From positions 186,001-250,000 of the forward strand of contig CAVYKB010000003.1 in NCBI GenBank assembly GCA_963768975.1: a stretch of DNA of 64,000 nucleotides. The letters are read 5' to 3'. Positions within the stretch are counted from its first letter, which is position 1; the number at the start of each line of letters is the position of its first letter. Below the pieces are notes generated by a model. The model saw only the letters and a list, made by a program, of their open reading frames with translations. It made no database searches and had not been told where the DNA came from. Of the stretch, positions 1 to 9,398 are shown piece after piece. A program made the translations under genes and the position numbers. The stretch is from CADCTB01 sp963768975 (GTDB taxonomy: Bacteria > Actinomycetota > Acidimicrobiia > Acidimicrobiales > AC-14).

Positions 1-4
1 TCGA

Positions 5-736
5 TCAGAACTGCCGCAGGGCGTCGGCGATGCTCGAGCCCGGGGTGGGCCCAACCGGGGTGGCGTCTTTGGAGACCAGGGAGAAGTACAGGGACTCGAA
101 GGTGCTCAGGTAGATGAGGCGCTCGGCCTCGACCGCGGTGACCGCGAGCAGGTAGAGCAGGCCGGAGCCTCCGGGCTGGCCCTGGGCGGCGGCAAGGGTG
201 GTGCCGTTCACGTTCAGGACCTCGGTGTTCTGCATGATCAGGTGGGCGGCGCCCGCAGGGTTCTTCGGGTCGACGCCGGCCTTGATGACGCCGTAGATGT
301 TGATCATGTCGCCGGCGCCGGCAAAGCCGGCCACACCCGGGACGTTGGACAGCTCGACGGCGACAGCGGTCTTGCCCGGCGGGATGTTGAGCGTGCCGAT
401 GCGGGTCTGAGCCGTCTGGAACTGGTCGAGGGTGATGATGGCCCCCTGGGAGATCCCGAGGGTCACCGTCTTGCCGGCCAGCTGCGAAACGTCGGAGACG
501 GCGGTGGCGGGCTTGGCCGCGGCGTCGATTGCCTTGTTCTTCACCAGGCCCTGGTTGACAGCGTTGGCGCCGGTCGTGCCGGCGGGGATGGGCTTGTTCG
601 CGACGAGGACGGTGGTCTTGCCCGCGCCGCTCGCGGTCCCGTCGTCACTGTTGCGGACGACGAGGTAGGTGGCGGCTGCACCGACGATGAAGACGGCGAG
701 GCCGAGGGTCACGATCAAGTTCGAGCGCTTTCCCAT
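5..736 (-). CDS. CpaB-like Flp pilus assembly protein (SAF domain)
   Basis: 243-aa protein resembling CpaB/RcpC, an inner-membrane-anchored periplasmic factor of the Flp/Tad pilus secretin complex. Residues about 5-26 form one membrane anchor (VTLGLAVFIVGAAATYLVV) after a short basic start. A SAF-like segment follows (VLVANKPIPAGTTG, about 40-53), then the RcpC/CpaB region with GTLNIPPGKTAVAV and GDMINIYG. I chose the ATG at 736 because GGAGA lies 8 bases upstream (745-749). An in-frame GTG at 940 would add a 68-residue low-complexity leader over the promoter region. It is divergent from tadE/tadG-like genes, which supports the assignment. The stop is seven bases from the window edge, so downstream partners are not visible. 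Confidence 0.85.
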   Translation of the reverse strand: MGKRSNLIVTLGLAVFIVGAAATYLVVRNSDDGTASGAGKTTVLVANKPIPAGTTGANAVNQGLVKNKAIDAAAKPATAVSDVSQLAGKTVTLGISQGAIITLDQFQTAQTRIGTLNIPPGKTAVAVELSNVPGVAGFAGAGDMINIYGVIKAGVDPKNPAGAAHLIMQNTEVLNVNGTTLAAAQGQPGGSGLLYLLAVTAVEAERLIYLSTFESLYFSLVSKDATPVGPTPGSSIADALRQF

Positions 737-859
737 GATGGAAGTCTCCGGTCTGTTCGAGGGAACTGGGTTCGGTCCGACACCCGCGCCGGGGTCGCCC
801 AGAAAGGTTTTCGGCGGGGGACCGCCCGACCTGTAGGGCAAATATGGGTCATTCGACCT

Positions 860-887
860 AAAGGAACGATGCGTTTGCACCGATAGG
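860..887 (+). promoter_or_regulatory. Possible sigma-28-like promoter before tadE-like gene
   Basis: The 189-bp divergent region 737-925 holds TAAA at 860-863 and ACCGATAG at 880-887, 16 bases apart. The sigma-28/WhiG consensus is TAAA-N15/16-GCCGATAA, so the -10 matches 6 of 8. A start near 895 would give a leader of about 30 nt to the GTG at 926. A small dyad GGTCA-GG-TGACC (887-898) overlaps the expected start site. This is pattern matching only. Confidence 0.3.
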
Positions 888-925
888 TCAGGTGACCCAA
901 GTCCCTGTCCTCGGGAGCTCCTCAC

Positions 926-1384
926 GTGACGTGTCGACATTCCTCATCGCCGGACTCCTTGCCTCGCCGGCGGTTCCTCCGCCGTGACCAGTCAGGCGCG
1001 GCGGCGGTTGAGTTCGCCCTGGTCGTCGGCCTCTTCGTCTTTGTCCTCTACGGGCTGATCGCGTTCGGGATGATCCTGGCCACCAAGCAGCGGATCACCA
1101 ACGCCGCCGCCGAGGGTGCCCGGGCCGCGGTCGGCCAGACGAACGCCGCAGACGCCAAGAACGCCGCAGTCGCAAGGATCCTGGGCGCCGGCCTGCCGGC
1201 CGGCAGCTACTCGATCGGGCCGGGCGCCGGCGAGCCCACGGTCGCCGCATGCGGTTCGAACCAGTGCATCACCGTCACGGTCACCTACAACCTGGCCGGC
1301 AACCCGGTCGTGCCGCCGGCGCCCGGCCTCGGCCTGGTGACGCCCAACACCATCTCCTCGACCGCGGTCGTCCAGTACCGATGA
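926..1384 (+). CDS. TadE-like pseudopilin
   Basis: 152-aa small pilus protein. A basic N-terminus (PRRRFLRRDQSG) precedes a hydrophobic helix at about residues 25-50 carrying the conserved Glu of AAVEFALV, as in TadE/TadF pseudopilins, which are processed by a prepilin peptidase and act as minor pilins of Flp/Tad pili. The rest is small and polar, with two cysteines (ACGSNQC) that could form a disulfide outside the membrane. GTG start at 926 with GGGAG 8 bases upstream. The stop overlaps the next start as ATGA (1381-1384), so the two are translationally coupled. Confidence 0.8.
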   Translation: MTCRHSSSPDSLPRRRFLRRDQSGAAAVEFALVVGLFVFVLYGLIAFGMILATKQRITNAAAEGARAAVGQTNAADAKNAAVARILGAGLPAGSYSIGPGAGEPTVAACGSNQCITVTVTYNLAGNPVVPPAPGLGLVTPNTISSTAVVQYR

Positions 1385-3048
1385 GCACCCGAAAGAGGTC
1401 CTTCGCAATGATCGTCCGCCGGCGGGCCCAGCGGGAGGAGCGGGGCGCCATCCTGGTCCTATCGGCCGCCGGCCTCGTGCTGGCGCTGATCGCATCGGCC
1501 CTGGCCATCGACATCGGCCGGTTGGCCCAGGCCGCCAGGGAGGACCAGAAGATCGCCGACCTGGCCGCCCTCGACGCCATCCGCGGCAATGTCTCGCAGT
1601 TCCAGACGCTCGCCGAGGCGAGTGCCGTGCGCAACGGCTTCCCCCTCGGCCAAGCCGGCTACAGCATCGCTGCCGTCGAAGGCGTGAAGCTCAACGGGAC
1701 CACTTGCCAGGCAGTCGCCGGCGCCGGCTCCGCATGCGTGACCGTCACCTCGCCGCACTCCAACAACTTCCCGTTCGTCGACGGTCGCAAGACCATGACC
1801 AGGGCCGGCGTGGCCGCCGAGACGGCCTACGGAGGGTTCTCGATCGGGTCGGCGCTGGTCACCCTCGACACCAGCCGGTCGGCGATCCTCGACCGCATGA
1901 TGGGCGGGATGCTGCGGGGAAGCGGCCTCAATATCTCCGGAGTCAGCTGGCAAGGCCTGACGACCGCGAACATCACTTTGGAGGCCCTGCGCACCCAGTT
2001 GGTGAGCATGGGCATCGCCGCCGGCACCGTCAACGAGATGATGGCCGCCAACCTGACGATGAACCAGCTGCTCACTGCGACGGCGTCGGCCATGACCGCT
2101 CAGGGCGAGACGGCGGGCGAGGTCGCCATCCTGAACGCTCTCAAGGCGCAGGTGACGAGCACGACCTTGGCCGTCATCAAGCTCGGCGACTTCATGACCG
2201 TGGCGTCGGGCGCCGACAACACCGCGCTGGCGTCGGAGCTGAACGTGTTCCAGCTCGTGACCGCCGCCGCCCAGGTGGCGAACGGCGAGAACTTCGTGAA
2301 CGTCTCCAACATCGGCGTGGTCGTCCCGAACGTGCTCTCCACGAAGGTGTCGCTCAAGGTCATCGAGCCTCCGCAGTTCTACTTCGGACCGGTTGGCGGA
2401 AGCGTGAGCACGTCCCAGATCGAGCTCACGGTAACTCCCTCGCTCAATCTCCCGGTCTCCGTGGCCGGCCTGGCCGGCGTCACGGTGACGAACGATTTGC
2501 CGGTCAAGTTCGTCGGGGCCGGCGCCACCGGCACGCTCAAGACGGCGACCTGCGGGACCGGCGGCGGGATCACGGTCACCGTCGACCCTCAGGCGTTCTC
2601 CGGGTCTGCTACAGCCAGCCTGAACGCGAGGGTGTTCCTCAACCTGCTCCTGAGCGTCGTCCCGATCGCTGACGTCACCATCCCGACAACCAACACGACG
2701 CCGGAGACGAACGGCGGCCCTGGGGACCTCTTCTTCAGCCACCCGACGCAGTTCCCGCCGCCGGACGGGACGACGACGTCCAAGCACCACGGCTCGGACC
2801 CCATTGGGCTTGCGACGCCAACCCTGATCTCGGCAGGTACCCCGTCCGTGCAGCTCTTGACCCTTACGCCGCTGCCGGTACCCGTGGGCACCATCGTGAC
2901 CGCCGTGCTGAGCGCCCTCAACCCGGTGCTGACCAACCTGGACAGCAACGTCCTGAAGCCACTGCTCCAGGTGCTCGGCCTCGACATCGGCAGCGCCGAT
3001 GTCACCGCCCTCGCCCTCCAGTGCGACACGCCGACTCTCATCGGCTAG
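1381..3048 (+). CDS. TadG-like Flp pilus-associated protein
   Basis: 555-aa protein starting at the ATG of the ATGA overlap with the tadE-like gene; an in-frame upstream ATG at 1249 would overlap that gene by 136 bases and encodes only low-complexity residues. Residues about 22-46 (GAILVLSAAGLVLALIAS) are the N-terminal TadG-like anchor, followed by the typical AIDIGRLAQAAREDQKIADLAALDA helix region. The remaining 500 residues are Thr/Val/Ala/Gly-rich and probably beta-structured outside the membrane, with no von Willebrand motif that I could see. Likely a structural or anchoring component of the pilus. No clear terminator follows; the next gene starts about 30-100 bases on. Confidence 0.75.
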   Translation: MSTRKRSFAMIVRRRAQREERGAILVLSAAGLVLALIASALAIDIGRLAQAAREDQKIADLAALDAIRGNVSQFQTLAEASAVRNGFPLGQAGYSIAAVEGVKLNGTTCQAVAGAGSACVTVTSPHSNNFPFVDGRKTMTRAGVAAETAYGGFSIGSALVTLDTSRSAILDRMMGGMLRGSGLNISGVSWQGLTTANITLEALRTQLVSMGIAAGTVNEMMAANLTMNQLLTATASAMTAQGETAGEVAILNALKAQVTSTTLAVIKLGDFMTVASGADNTALASELNVFQLVTAAAQVANGENFVNVSNIGVVVPNVLSTKVSLKVIEPPQFYFGPVGGSVSTSQIELTVTPSLNLPVSVAGLAGVTVTNDLPVKFVGAGATGTLKTATCGTGGGITVTVDPQAFSGSATASLNARVFLNLLLSVVPIADVTIPTTNTTPETNGGPGDLFFSHPTQFPPPDGTTTSKHHGSDPIGLATPTLISAGTPSVQLLTLTPLPVPVGTIVTAVLSALNPVLTNLDSNVLKPLLQVLGLDIGSADVTALALQCDTPTLIG

Positions 3049-3081
3049 TCGCACTCGGCATGTAGCTGTGCAAGACAGATA

Positions 3082-3909
3082 TTGAACGCGACCGTTCCCT
3101 GGTCTAAAGAGGTTGGCGACATTCCTCTCGGTCAGGGAACGGTGTCGCTGGTGAGTCGCTGCACGTTCGTCTGGGCACATGCGGAGAACAGCTGCATGGC
3201 GCATGAGGACGACCTCGGCCTGTTCGACTGGTCGGGCGCCGAGAGCGTCGCCAGGGTCGTCCGCTACGACGCCCGGGGCCACGGGGGGTGCGAGTGCGCC
3301 CACTTCGAATCTCGGGCGTACCGGTGGTCGGCCCTGGTCGACGACATGCTGCGGGCACCGGGACAGGGGCCGTTTGTCGCCGGTGGGGCGTCGATGGGAG
3401 CAGCCACCGCCCTCTACGCCGCGGTGCGGGCTCCCCGGCGGGTGCAGGGGCTGGTGATCGTCACCCCGCCCAGCGCATGGGAGAGCCGGTCGCCGCAGGC
3501 CGAGGCCTACGAGGCGGCGGCCCGGCTGGTGGAGCGGCGGGGCATCCCCGGCTACGTGAAGGCGCTCCAGACGGTGGGCCAGCCCCGCATCCTGGCCGAG
3601 GAGCTGCCCGAGGCCGACAGCATCTGGCTGCGGCACGTCCGGCGCATGGACGAGAAGGTGGTGCCGTCCATCCTGCGAGGCGCGGCGTCCTCGGACCTGC
3701 CCACCCGCGACGAGCTGCACGAGGTCATCGTCCCTACCCTCATCCTGGCCTGGACCGACGACCCCGCACATCCAGTGTCGACCGCCGAGACCCTGGCCGA
3801 GCTGATGGTGATGAGCGAGCTACACGTGGCCAGCGATCTGGCCGGCGTCCGCCGGTGGCCGGAGCTGGTTCGGGACTTCCTCGGCGGCATGTGCCTATGG
3901 GAGGAGTGA
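3082..3909 (+). CDS. Alpha/beta-fold hydrolase
   Basis: 275-aa protein of the alpha/beta hydrolase superfamily. Oxyanion/loop region VVRYDARGHG, nucleophile elbow GGASMGAATA (Ser at the centre), a cap-like helical stretch, and an acid-loop candidate LAWTDDPAHPVS with the Asp and a possible catalytic His. Substrate unknown. The start is uncertain: TTG at 3082, GTG at 3142 and GTG at 3151 are all in frame, and an AGGGAA at 3134-3139 suits 3151 best. Family members usually begin close to the FVWAHA strand, so the shorter forms are plausible. It overlaps the following Dabb-domain gene by 13 bases (or as GTGA). Confidence 0.75.
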   Translation: MNATVPWSKEVGDIPLGQGTVSLVSRCTFVWAHAENSCMAHEDDLGLFDWSGAESVARVVRYDARGHGGCECAHFESRAYRWSALVDDMLRAPGQGPFVAGGASMGAATALYAAVRAPRRVQGLVIVTPPSAWESRSPQAEAYEAAARLVERRGIPGYVKALQTVGQPRILAEELPEADSIWLRHVRRMDEKVVPSILRGAASSDLPTRDELHEVIVPTLILAWTDDPAHPVSTAETLAELMVMSELHVASDLAGVRRWPELVRDFLGGMCLWEE

Positions 3910-4196
3910 CACACGTCGCTCTCTACACCTGGAAGCCCGGCACCACCGACCAGCAGATCCGAGCCCTCACCGACGCCCTGACCGCCCTGCCGGCGCTCAT
4001 TCCGGAGGTCCGGTCGTTCCGGGTGGGCGCCGACGCCGGCGTGTCGCCCGCCAATGACGCCTTCGCCGTCGTCGCTGAGTTCGACGATCTCGACGCCTTC
4101 CGGCGCTACGCCGCCGATCCCCACCACCTCGACGTCATCGAGGGGCTGCTCAAGCCCATCCTGGGCACGCGCCACGCGGTGCAGCTGAAGGGTTAG
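3897..4196 (+). CDS. Dabb (stress-responsive A/B barrel) domain protein
   Basis: 99-aa single-domain protein of the Dabb family, dimeric ferredoxin-like barrels whose roles are mostly undefined. It begins with the typical VTHVALYTWKPG and contains FRVGADAG and the HHLDVIEGLLKPIL helix that usually closes the fold. Start either ATG 3897 or GTG 3906; the latter would form a GTGA overlap with the hydrolase stop but leaves no room for its GGGAGGA as a ribosome site. Coupled to the hydrolase, so the two may act in the same catabolic or detoxification step (inference). Its TAG stop interlocks with the TAA of the opposing gene in TTAG (4193-4196). Confidence 0.8.
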   Translation: MGGVTHVALYTWKPGTTDQQIRALTDALTALPALIPEVRSFRVGADAGVSPANDAFAVVAEFDDLDAFRRYAADPHHLDVIEGLLKPILGTRHAVQLKG

Positions 4197-4876
4197 ACCG
4201 GCGGGATGGGCGCCGAGCGGAGGAAGCCGGCCATGTCGTCGGCCCGGTAGAGCTGGTGGGTTGTCGGGTGCTGGGGCGACTTGCCGACCACCACGCCGTC
4301 GTCGACCTCCCCCCAGAACCCCTCGTACACCTGCCCGGCCCGGTGGGGGTCCTTGATGTAGTGGTTGATCGGCTTGAGAATCTCGAGGCCCGATGCCGCC
4401 CAGGACGGCTCGTCGAGGAAGAGGACGACCCGCGGCGCGAAGAGGTCGAACGCAGTCCGGAACCGGGAGGGGTCCTCGCCGACGTGCATCAGCGCGGTGA
4501 GGGCCAGCGCCTCGCCCAGGCCCCACGTGGGGTACCGCACGCGGAACAGGATCTGGGCCCAACGGCGGATCTCGCTCCAAAAGCCCAGGGGGTCCGGGTA
4601 GAAGAAGCTCTCGTTGGCCTCGCCGAGGGCGAGCGGGCGGTCGTGCCAGGTCAGCAACGGGTCCCGCCACACCGGCGGCTTGGTGGTGACCAGCAGCAGC
4701 CAGGCGTTCAGCGATCCCGGCGAGTTCCCCGGCCAGTCGGCGGCCCGGCTGGCCAGGGCCGTACGCTCGCGCTTCTTCAAAGCCCGGGCCGCGGCCAAGC
4801 GCTCGTCGGCTCGCGGCGAGTAGAGCAGGGAGTCGTTCCGGCGGCGGAGAGCGATGATACGGTCCTTTTCGGCCAT
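4193..4876 (-). CDS. Conserved-looking protein of unknown function
   Basis: 227-aa soluble protein that I do not recognise. It starts MAEKDRIIALRRRND, is rich in Trp, Phe and Tyr (FWSEIRRWAQILFRVRYPTW), has no signal peptide or membrane helix, and contains a hydrophobic strand VVLFLDEPSW that looks enzyme-like but is not a P-loop. A longer version from 4921 is possible but would run through the coaE P-loop codons. No ribosome site is visible. Codon use and third-position GC look like those of a real gene. Head-to-head with coaE, the two start codons sharing bases inside CATG (4874-4877), so they probably share regulation. Confidence 0.6.
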   Translation of the reverse strand: MAEKDRIIALRRRNDSLLYSPRADERLAAARALKKRERTALASRAADWPGNSPGSLNAWLLLVTTKPPVWRDPLLTWHDRPLALGEANESFFYPDPLGFWSEIRRWAQILFRVRYPTWGLGEALALTALMHVGEDPSRFRTAFDLFAPRVVLFLDEPSWAASGLEILKPINHYIKDPHRAGQVYEGFWGEVDDGVVVGKSPQHPTTHQLYRADDMAGFLRSAPIPPV

Positions 4877-5468
4877 GGTAGTTGTGGGCTTGACGGGTGG
4901 GATCGGGTCCGGAAAGTCCACGGTCGCCTCAATGCTGGCGGGCCTCGGAGCTGTCGTGGTCGACGCCGACCGGCTGGCGCGCGAGGCCGTGGCGGTGGGG
5001 ACCCCGGGTTATCAGGCGGTGGTCGACCGCTTCGGCGCCGGCGTGGTCGCCGGCGACGGATCGCTCGACCGGCGGGCGCTGGCCAGCGTGGTGTTCGACG
5101 ACGCTGCGGCCCTGGCCGACCTGAACGGGATCGTTCACCCGCCCGTACGGGCGGCGATCGCCGGCCGCCTGGCCGAGCTGGAGGGCTCCGACTCCGTGGT
5201 GGTGCTGGAGATCCCGCTGCTCGTCGAGTCCGGCCGGTCCTACGGGGCGTCGCAGGTAGTGGTCGTCGACTGCCCCGAGGACGTGGCCGTGCTCCGGCTG
5301 GTGGAGGGCCGGGGATTGGACCCCGGCGACGCCCGCCGGCGCATCGCCGCCCAGGTGTCCCGGGAGGAGCGGCTGGCGGCGGCCGATGTGGTGATCGACA
5401 ACAGTGGCCCGCCCGACGACCTGCGACGCCAGGTCGCCGACCTGTGGGCTCGGCTGGCGCCGGCCTGA
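4875..5468 (+). CDS. coaE: Dephospho-CoA kinase
   Basis: 197-aa dephospho-CoA kinase, the last step of coenzyme A synthesis (ATP-dependent 3'-phosphorylation of dephospho-CoA), cytosolic. The P-loop GLTGGIGSGKST is at residues 5-16. The CoaE motifs VDADRLAREAV, DRRALASVVFDD and EIPLLVESG follow, then the lid-type VSREERLAAADVVIDN. Length matches the family. I start at ATG 4875 because a TACGGT -10 at 4858-4863 would place the transcript start just before it. An in-frame ATG at 4854 (GGAGA 3 bases upstream) would add 7 residues. Followed after 46 bases by uvrB, a common actinobacterial neighbour. Confidence 0.93.
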   Translation: MVVVGLTGGIGSGKSTVASMLAGLGAVVVDADRLAREAVAVGTPGYQAVVDRFGAGVVAGDGSLDRRALASVVFDDAAALADLNGIVHPPVRAAIAGRLAELEGSDSVVVLEIPLLVESGRSYGASQVVVVDCPEDVAVLRLVEGRGLDPGDARRRIAAQVSREERLAAADVVIDNSGPPDDLRRQVADLWARLAPA

Positions 5469-5485
5469 CCTCGGCGCCCCGGGGA

Positions 5486-5508
5486 TTGTCCCAGGGCGCC
5501 GGTAGCCT
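5486..5508 (+). promoter_or_regulatory. uvrB promoter, PafBC-type spacing, leaderless
   Basis: TTGTCCCAG (5486-5494), 8 bases, then -10 TAGCCT (5503-5508), 6 bases, then the uvrB GTG at 5515. The spacing and TTGTC core match my recollection of the mycobacterial DNA-damage (PafBC, RecA-independent) promoter pattern TTGTCRGTG-N8-TAnnnT. The uvrA promoter at 11098-11120 is nearly identical. With the start codon 6 bases after the -10, the message is expected to be leaderless. Confidence 0.6.
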
Positions 5509-5514
5509 GGACGG

Positions 5515-7536
<2,022 letters not shown>

Positions 7537-7700
7537 CGCCGGCGAGGGCCAGTTCCGGAACGTCCGCCAGTTCGGGTTCCGCCGACGGGCTTCGGGCGGC
7601 GCAGGCGCCAGCGGCCCCAGTCAACGGTGCCGAGATCGACCCGTACCCGGCTGGGCTTGAGGGGCTCATCCATGGGCCCGCGCCGGCCGATACATCTCGG

Positions 7701-9398
7701 GTGACCTTGGTGGCCGACCCGACCGCGCCCGCCCGCCCCTCCGGCCGGCGCCGGCGCAGCCTCGCCGCCCACCTGGCCGGCCTCGCCGTAGCCCTGCTGG
7801 CGCTCGTCCCCGTCGTGGGCACGGGCGGGTCGTTCTCGGCCGACGAGGGGGCGGCGATCGTGCAGGCCCGGTCGCTGGCTGCGGGCGACGGGTGGATCGT
7901 CGAGCACCCGCTCCCGGAGGCCGACCCGACCGGGGTCAACTATCCCCTGGAGAACTCCGAGCGGGGCCTCGACGGTGTGACGCCGTACGCCAAGCACCCC
8001 CTGTACCCGCTGCTGCTGGCCGGCGCCGCCCGCCTCGGCGGGATCACCGGCATGGTGCTGCTCTCCCTGGCCGGCACGCTGGCCGCCGCCGGCCTGGCCG
8101 CCCTCCTGGCCCGGCGGCTCGACCCGGGGCTCGAGCGGCCGGCGTTGTGGGTCGTCGGCTTGGCCAGCCCGCTCCTGTTCGACGGGTTCCTCGTCATCGC
8201 CCACTCTCTCGCTGCCGCGCTGGCTGCCGGCGCGGTGCTGCTGGCCGTGCGGGCCGTCGAGACCGGCCGGGTGCTCCCTGCGCTGGCGGTGGGTCCGGCG
8301 GTAGCCGCCGGCGCCATGCTGCGCACTGAGTTCGTCCTCCTGGCGCTGGCCCTGGGCGCGACCGTGGTCGTCGCCGGCCTCCTCGCCCGGCGCCTGGCCA
8401 CGCCGGCGCTCGTCGCGTGCGTGGCTGTCGCCGCCGCCGTCGCGGCCCGTTTCGCCGACCGCGAGTGGGCGGCGCGCATCGTCGGCCCACCGGTGCCCGG
8501 CGCGCCCCTCCCCACGGGCGCCCTCCCCGGCGGCGGGTTGGCCGGCCGGGTGAGGGGATTCATGCTCACGTGGCTGACGCCCGGCTACGGAGCCACCGAC
8601 ACCGTGCACCTCGCCCTGATCGTCATGCTGCTGGCCGTCGCCGCCGGCGCCTACCTGGTGCGGCGCCGGCCGGAGGAGCGCCGGCTGGTCGTGGGCCTGT
8701 CCGTCGCTGCCGTGAGCGCCGCGGTGGTCGCCCTGGCGTCGGCCCCCGCCAACGTGGTGCCCGGGCTGCTCGTCGCCTTCCCGCTGGCCGGCGCCGGCCT
8801 CCTGCTGCTGCGCCGGGAGCACCTCTCGACGCTGCCGGCCCGGTTGGCGCTGGGAACCGGAGGGCTGTTCGCCCTCGCCGTCGTGGCGACGCAGTACCAG
8901 CGGGGCGGGTCGGGGGAGTGGGGTGGCAGGTACTTCGCCGCCGGGCTCGCCGTGGTGACGCCCGTGCTGCTGCTCGCTGTTCGCGACGCCGGCCGGCGCC
9001 TCGACCCGCAGGTCCGCCGGATCGCCGGCTCCTGCCTGGCCGGGTGCATGGTCGTGCTGTCCGTCATGGCGATCGGCAGCCTTCGGTCGGCCCACCAGCG
9101 CAACGCGTCGATGAACGAGGCGGTGGCTTCGGTGGTCGCCGGCGGTGGGCCCTCGGTGGTCGTGGCTGCCGACGGCGCCATCGCCCGCCACGGCTGGCCG
9201 ACGTTCGACGACGCCCGGTGGCTGCTCGCCGGCCCCGACCTGCCGGCGCTGGCCGGTCGGTTGCGGGCCGCCGGCGTGGCCGAGTTCGTCTACGTCACCC
9301 GGGACCCGGCGTCGGCCGGCGGCCTCTCTGTCGTCAGCCGCCGAGCGGGTGGCGACGCCGGCAGGCAGTGGCACGTGCTGGTGGTTCGGGTGCCATGA
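7701..9398 (+). CDS. GT-C-type polytopic membrane protein (paralogue A)
   Basis: 565-aa integral membrane protein with about 9-11 helices. After the first helix comes the acidic loop GSFSADEGAAIVQ, the position where GT-C glycosyltransferases (protein mannosyltransferase/ArnT-like) carry catalytic acidic residues, followed by YAKHPLYPLLLAG. The C-terminus is a soluble tail (DGAIARHGWPTFDDARW). Probably a polyprenyl-phosphate-sugar-dependent transferase; substrate unknown. GTG start at 7701 with GATACA six bases before it, a weak version of the leaderless pattern seen elsewhere. Its stop overlaps the start of paralogue B as ATGA (9395-9398), so this is a tandem duplication in one operon. Confidence 0.7.
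   Translation: MTLVADPTAPARPSGRRRRSLAAHLAGLAVALLALVPVVGTGGSFSADEGAAIVQARSLAAGDGWIVEHPLPEADPTGVNYPLENSERGLDGVTPYAKHPLYPLLLAGAARLGGITGMVLLSLAGTLAAAGLAALLARRLDPGLERPALWVVGLASPLLFDGFLVIAHSLAAALAAGAVLLAVRAVETGRVLPALAVGPAVAAGAMLRTEFVLLALALGATVVVAGLLARRLATPALVACVAVAAAVAARFADREWAARIVGPPVPGAPLPTGALPGGGLAGRVRGFMLTWLTPGYGATDTVHLALIVMLLAVAAGAYLVRRRPEERRLVVGLSVAAVSAAVVALASAPANVVPGLLVAFPLAGAGLLLLRREHLSTLPARLALGTGGLFALAVVATQYQRGGSGEWGGRYFAAGLAVVTPVLLLAVRDAGRRLDPQVRRIAGSCLAGCMVVLSVMAIGSLRSAHQRNASMNEAVASVVAGGGPSVVVAADGAIARHGWPTFDDARWLLAGPDLPALAGRLRAAGVAEFVYVTRDPASAGGLSVVSRRAGGDAGRQWHVLVVRVP

Noticed and set aside
737..925. Cyclic-di-GMP riboswitch upstream of cpaB
   Set aside because: A TGCAAACGCA-like string on the minus strand recalled the GEMM core, but the required stems and the tetraloop/receptor pattern could not be found.
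1459..3771. 770-codon open frame on the minus strand opposite the TadG-like and hydrolase genes
   Set aside because: Arg/His/Gly/Asp-rich shadow translation with no domain; it crosses two well-supported plus-strand genes.
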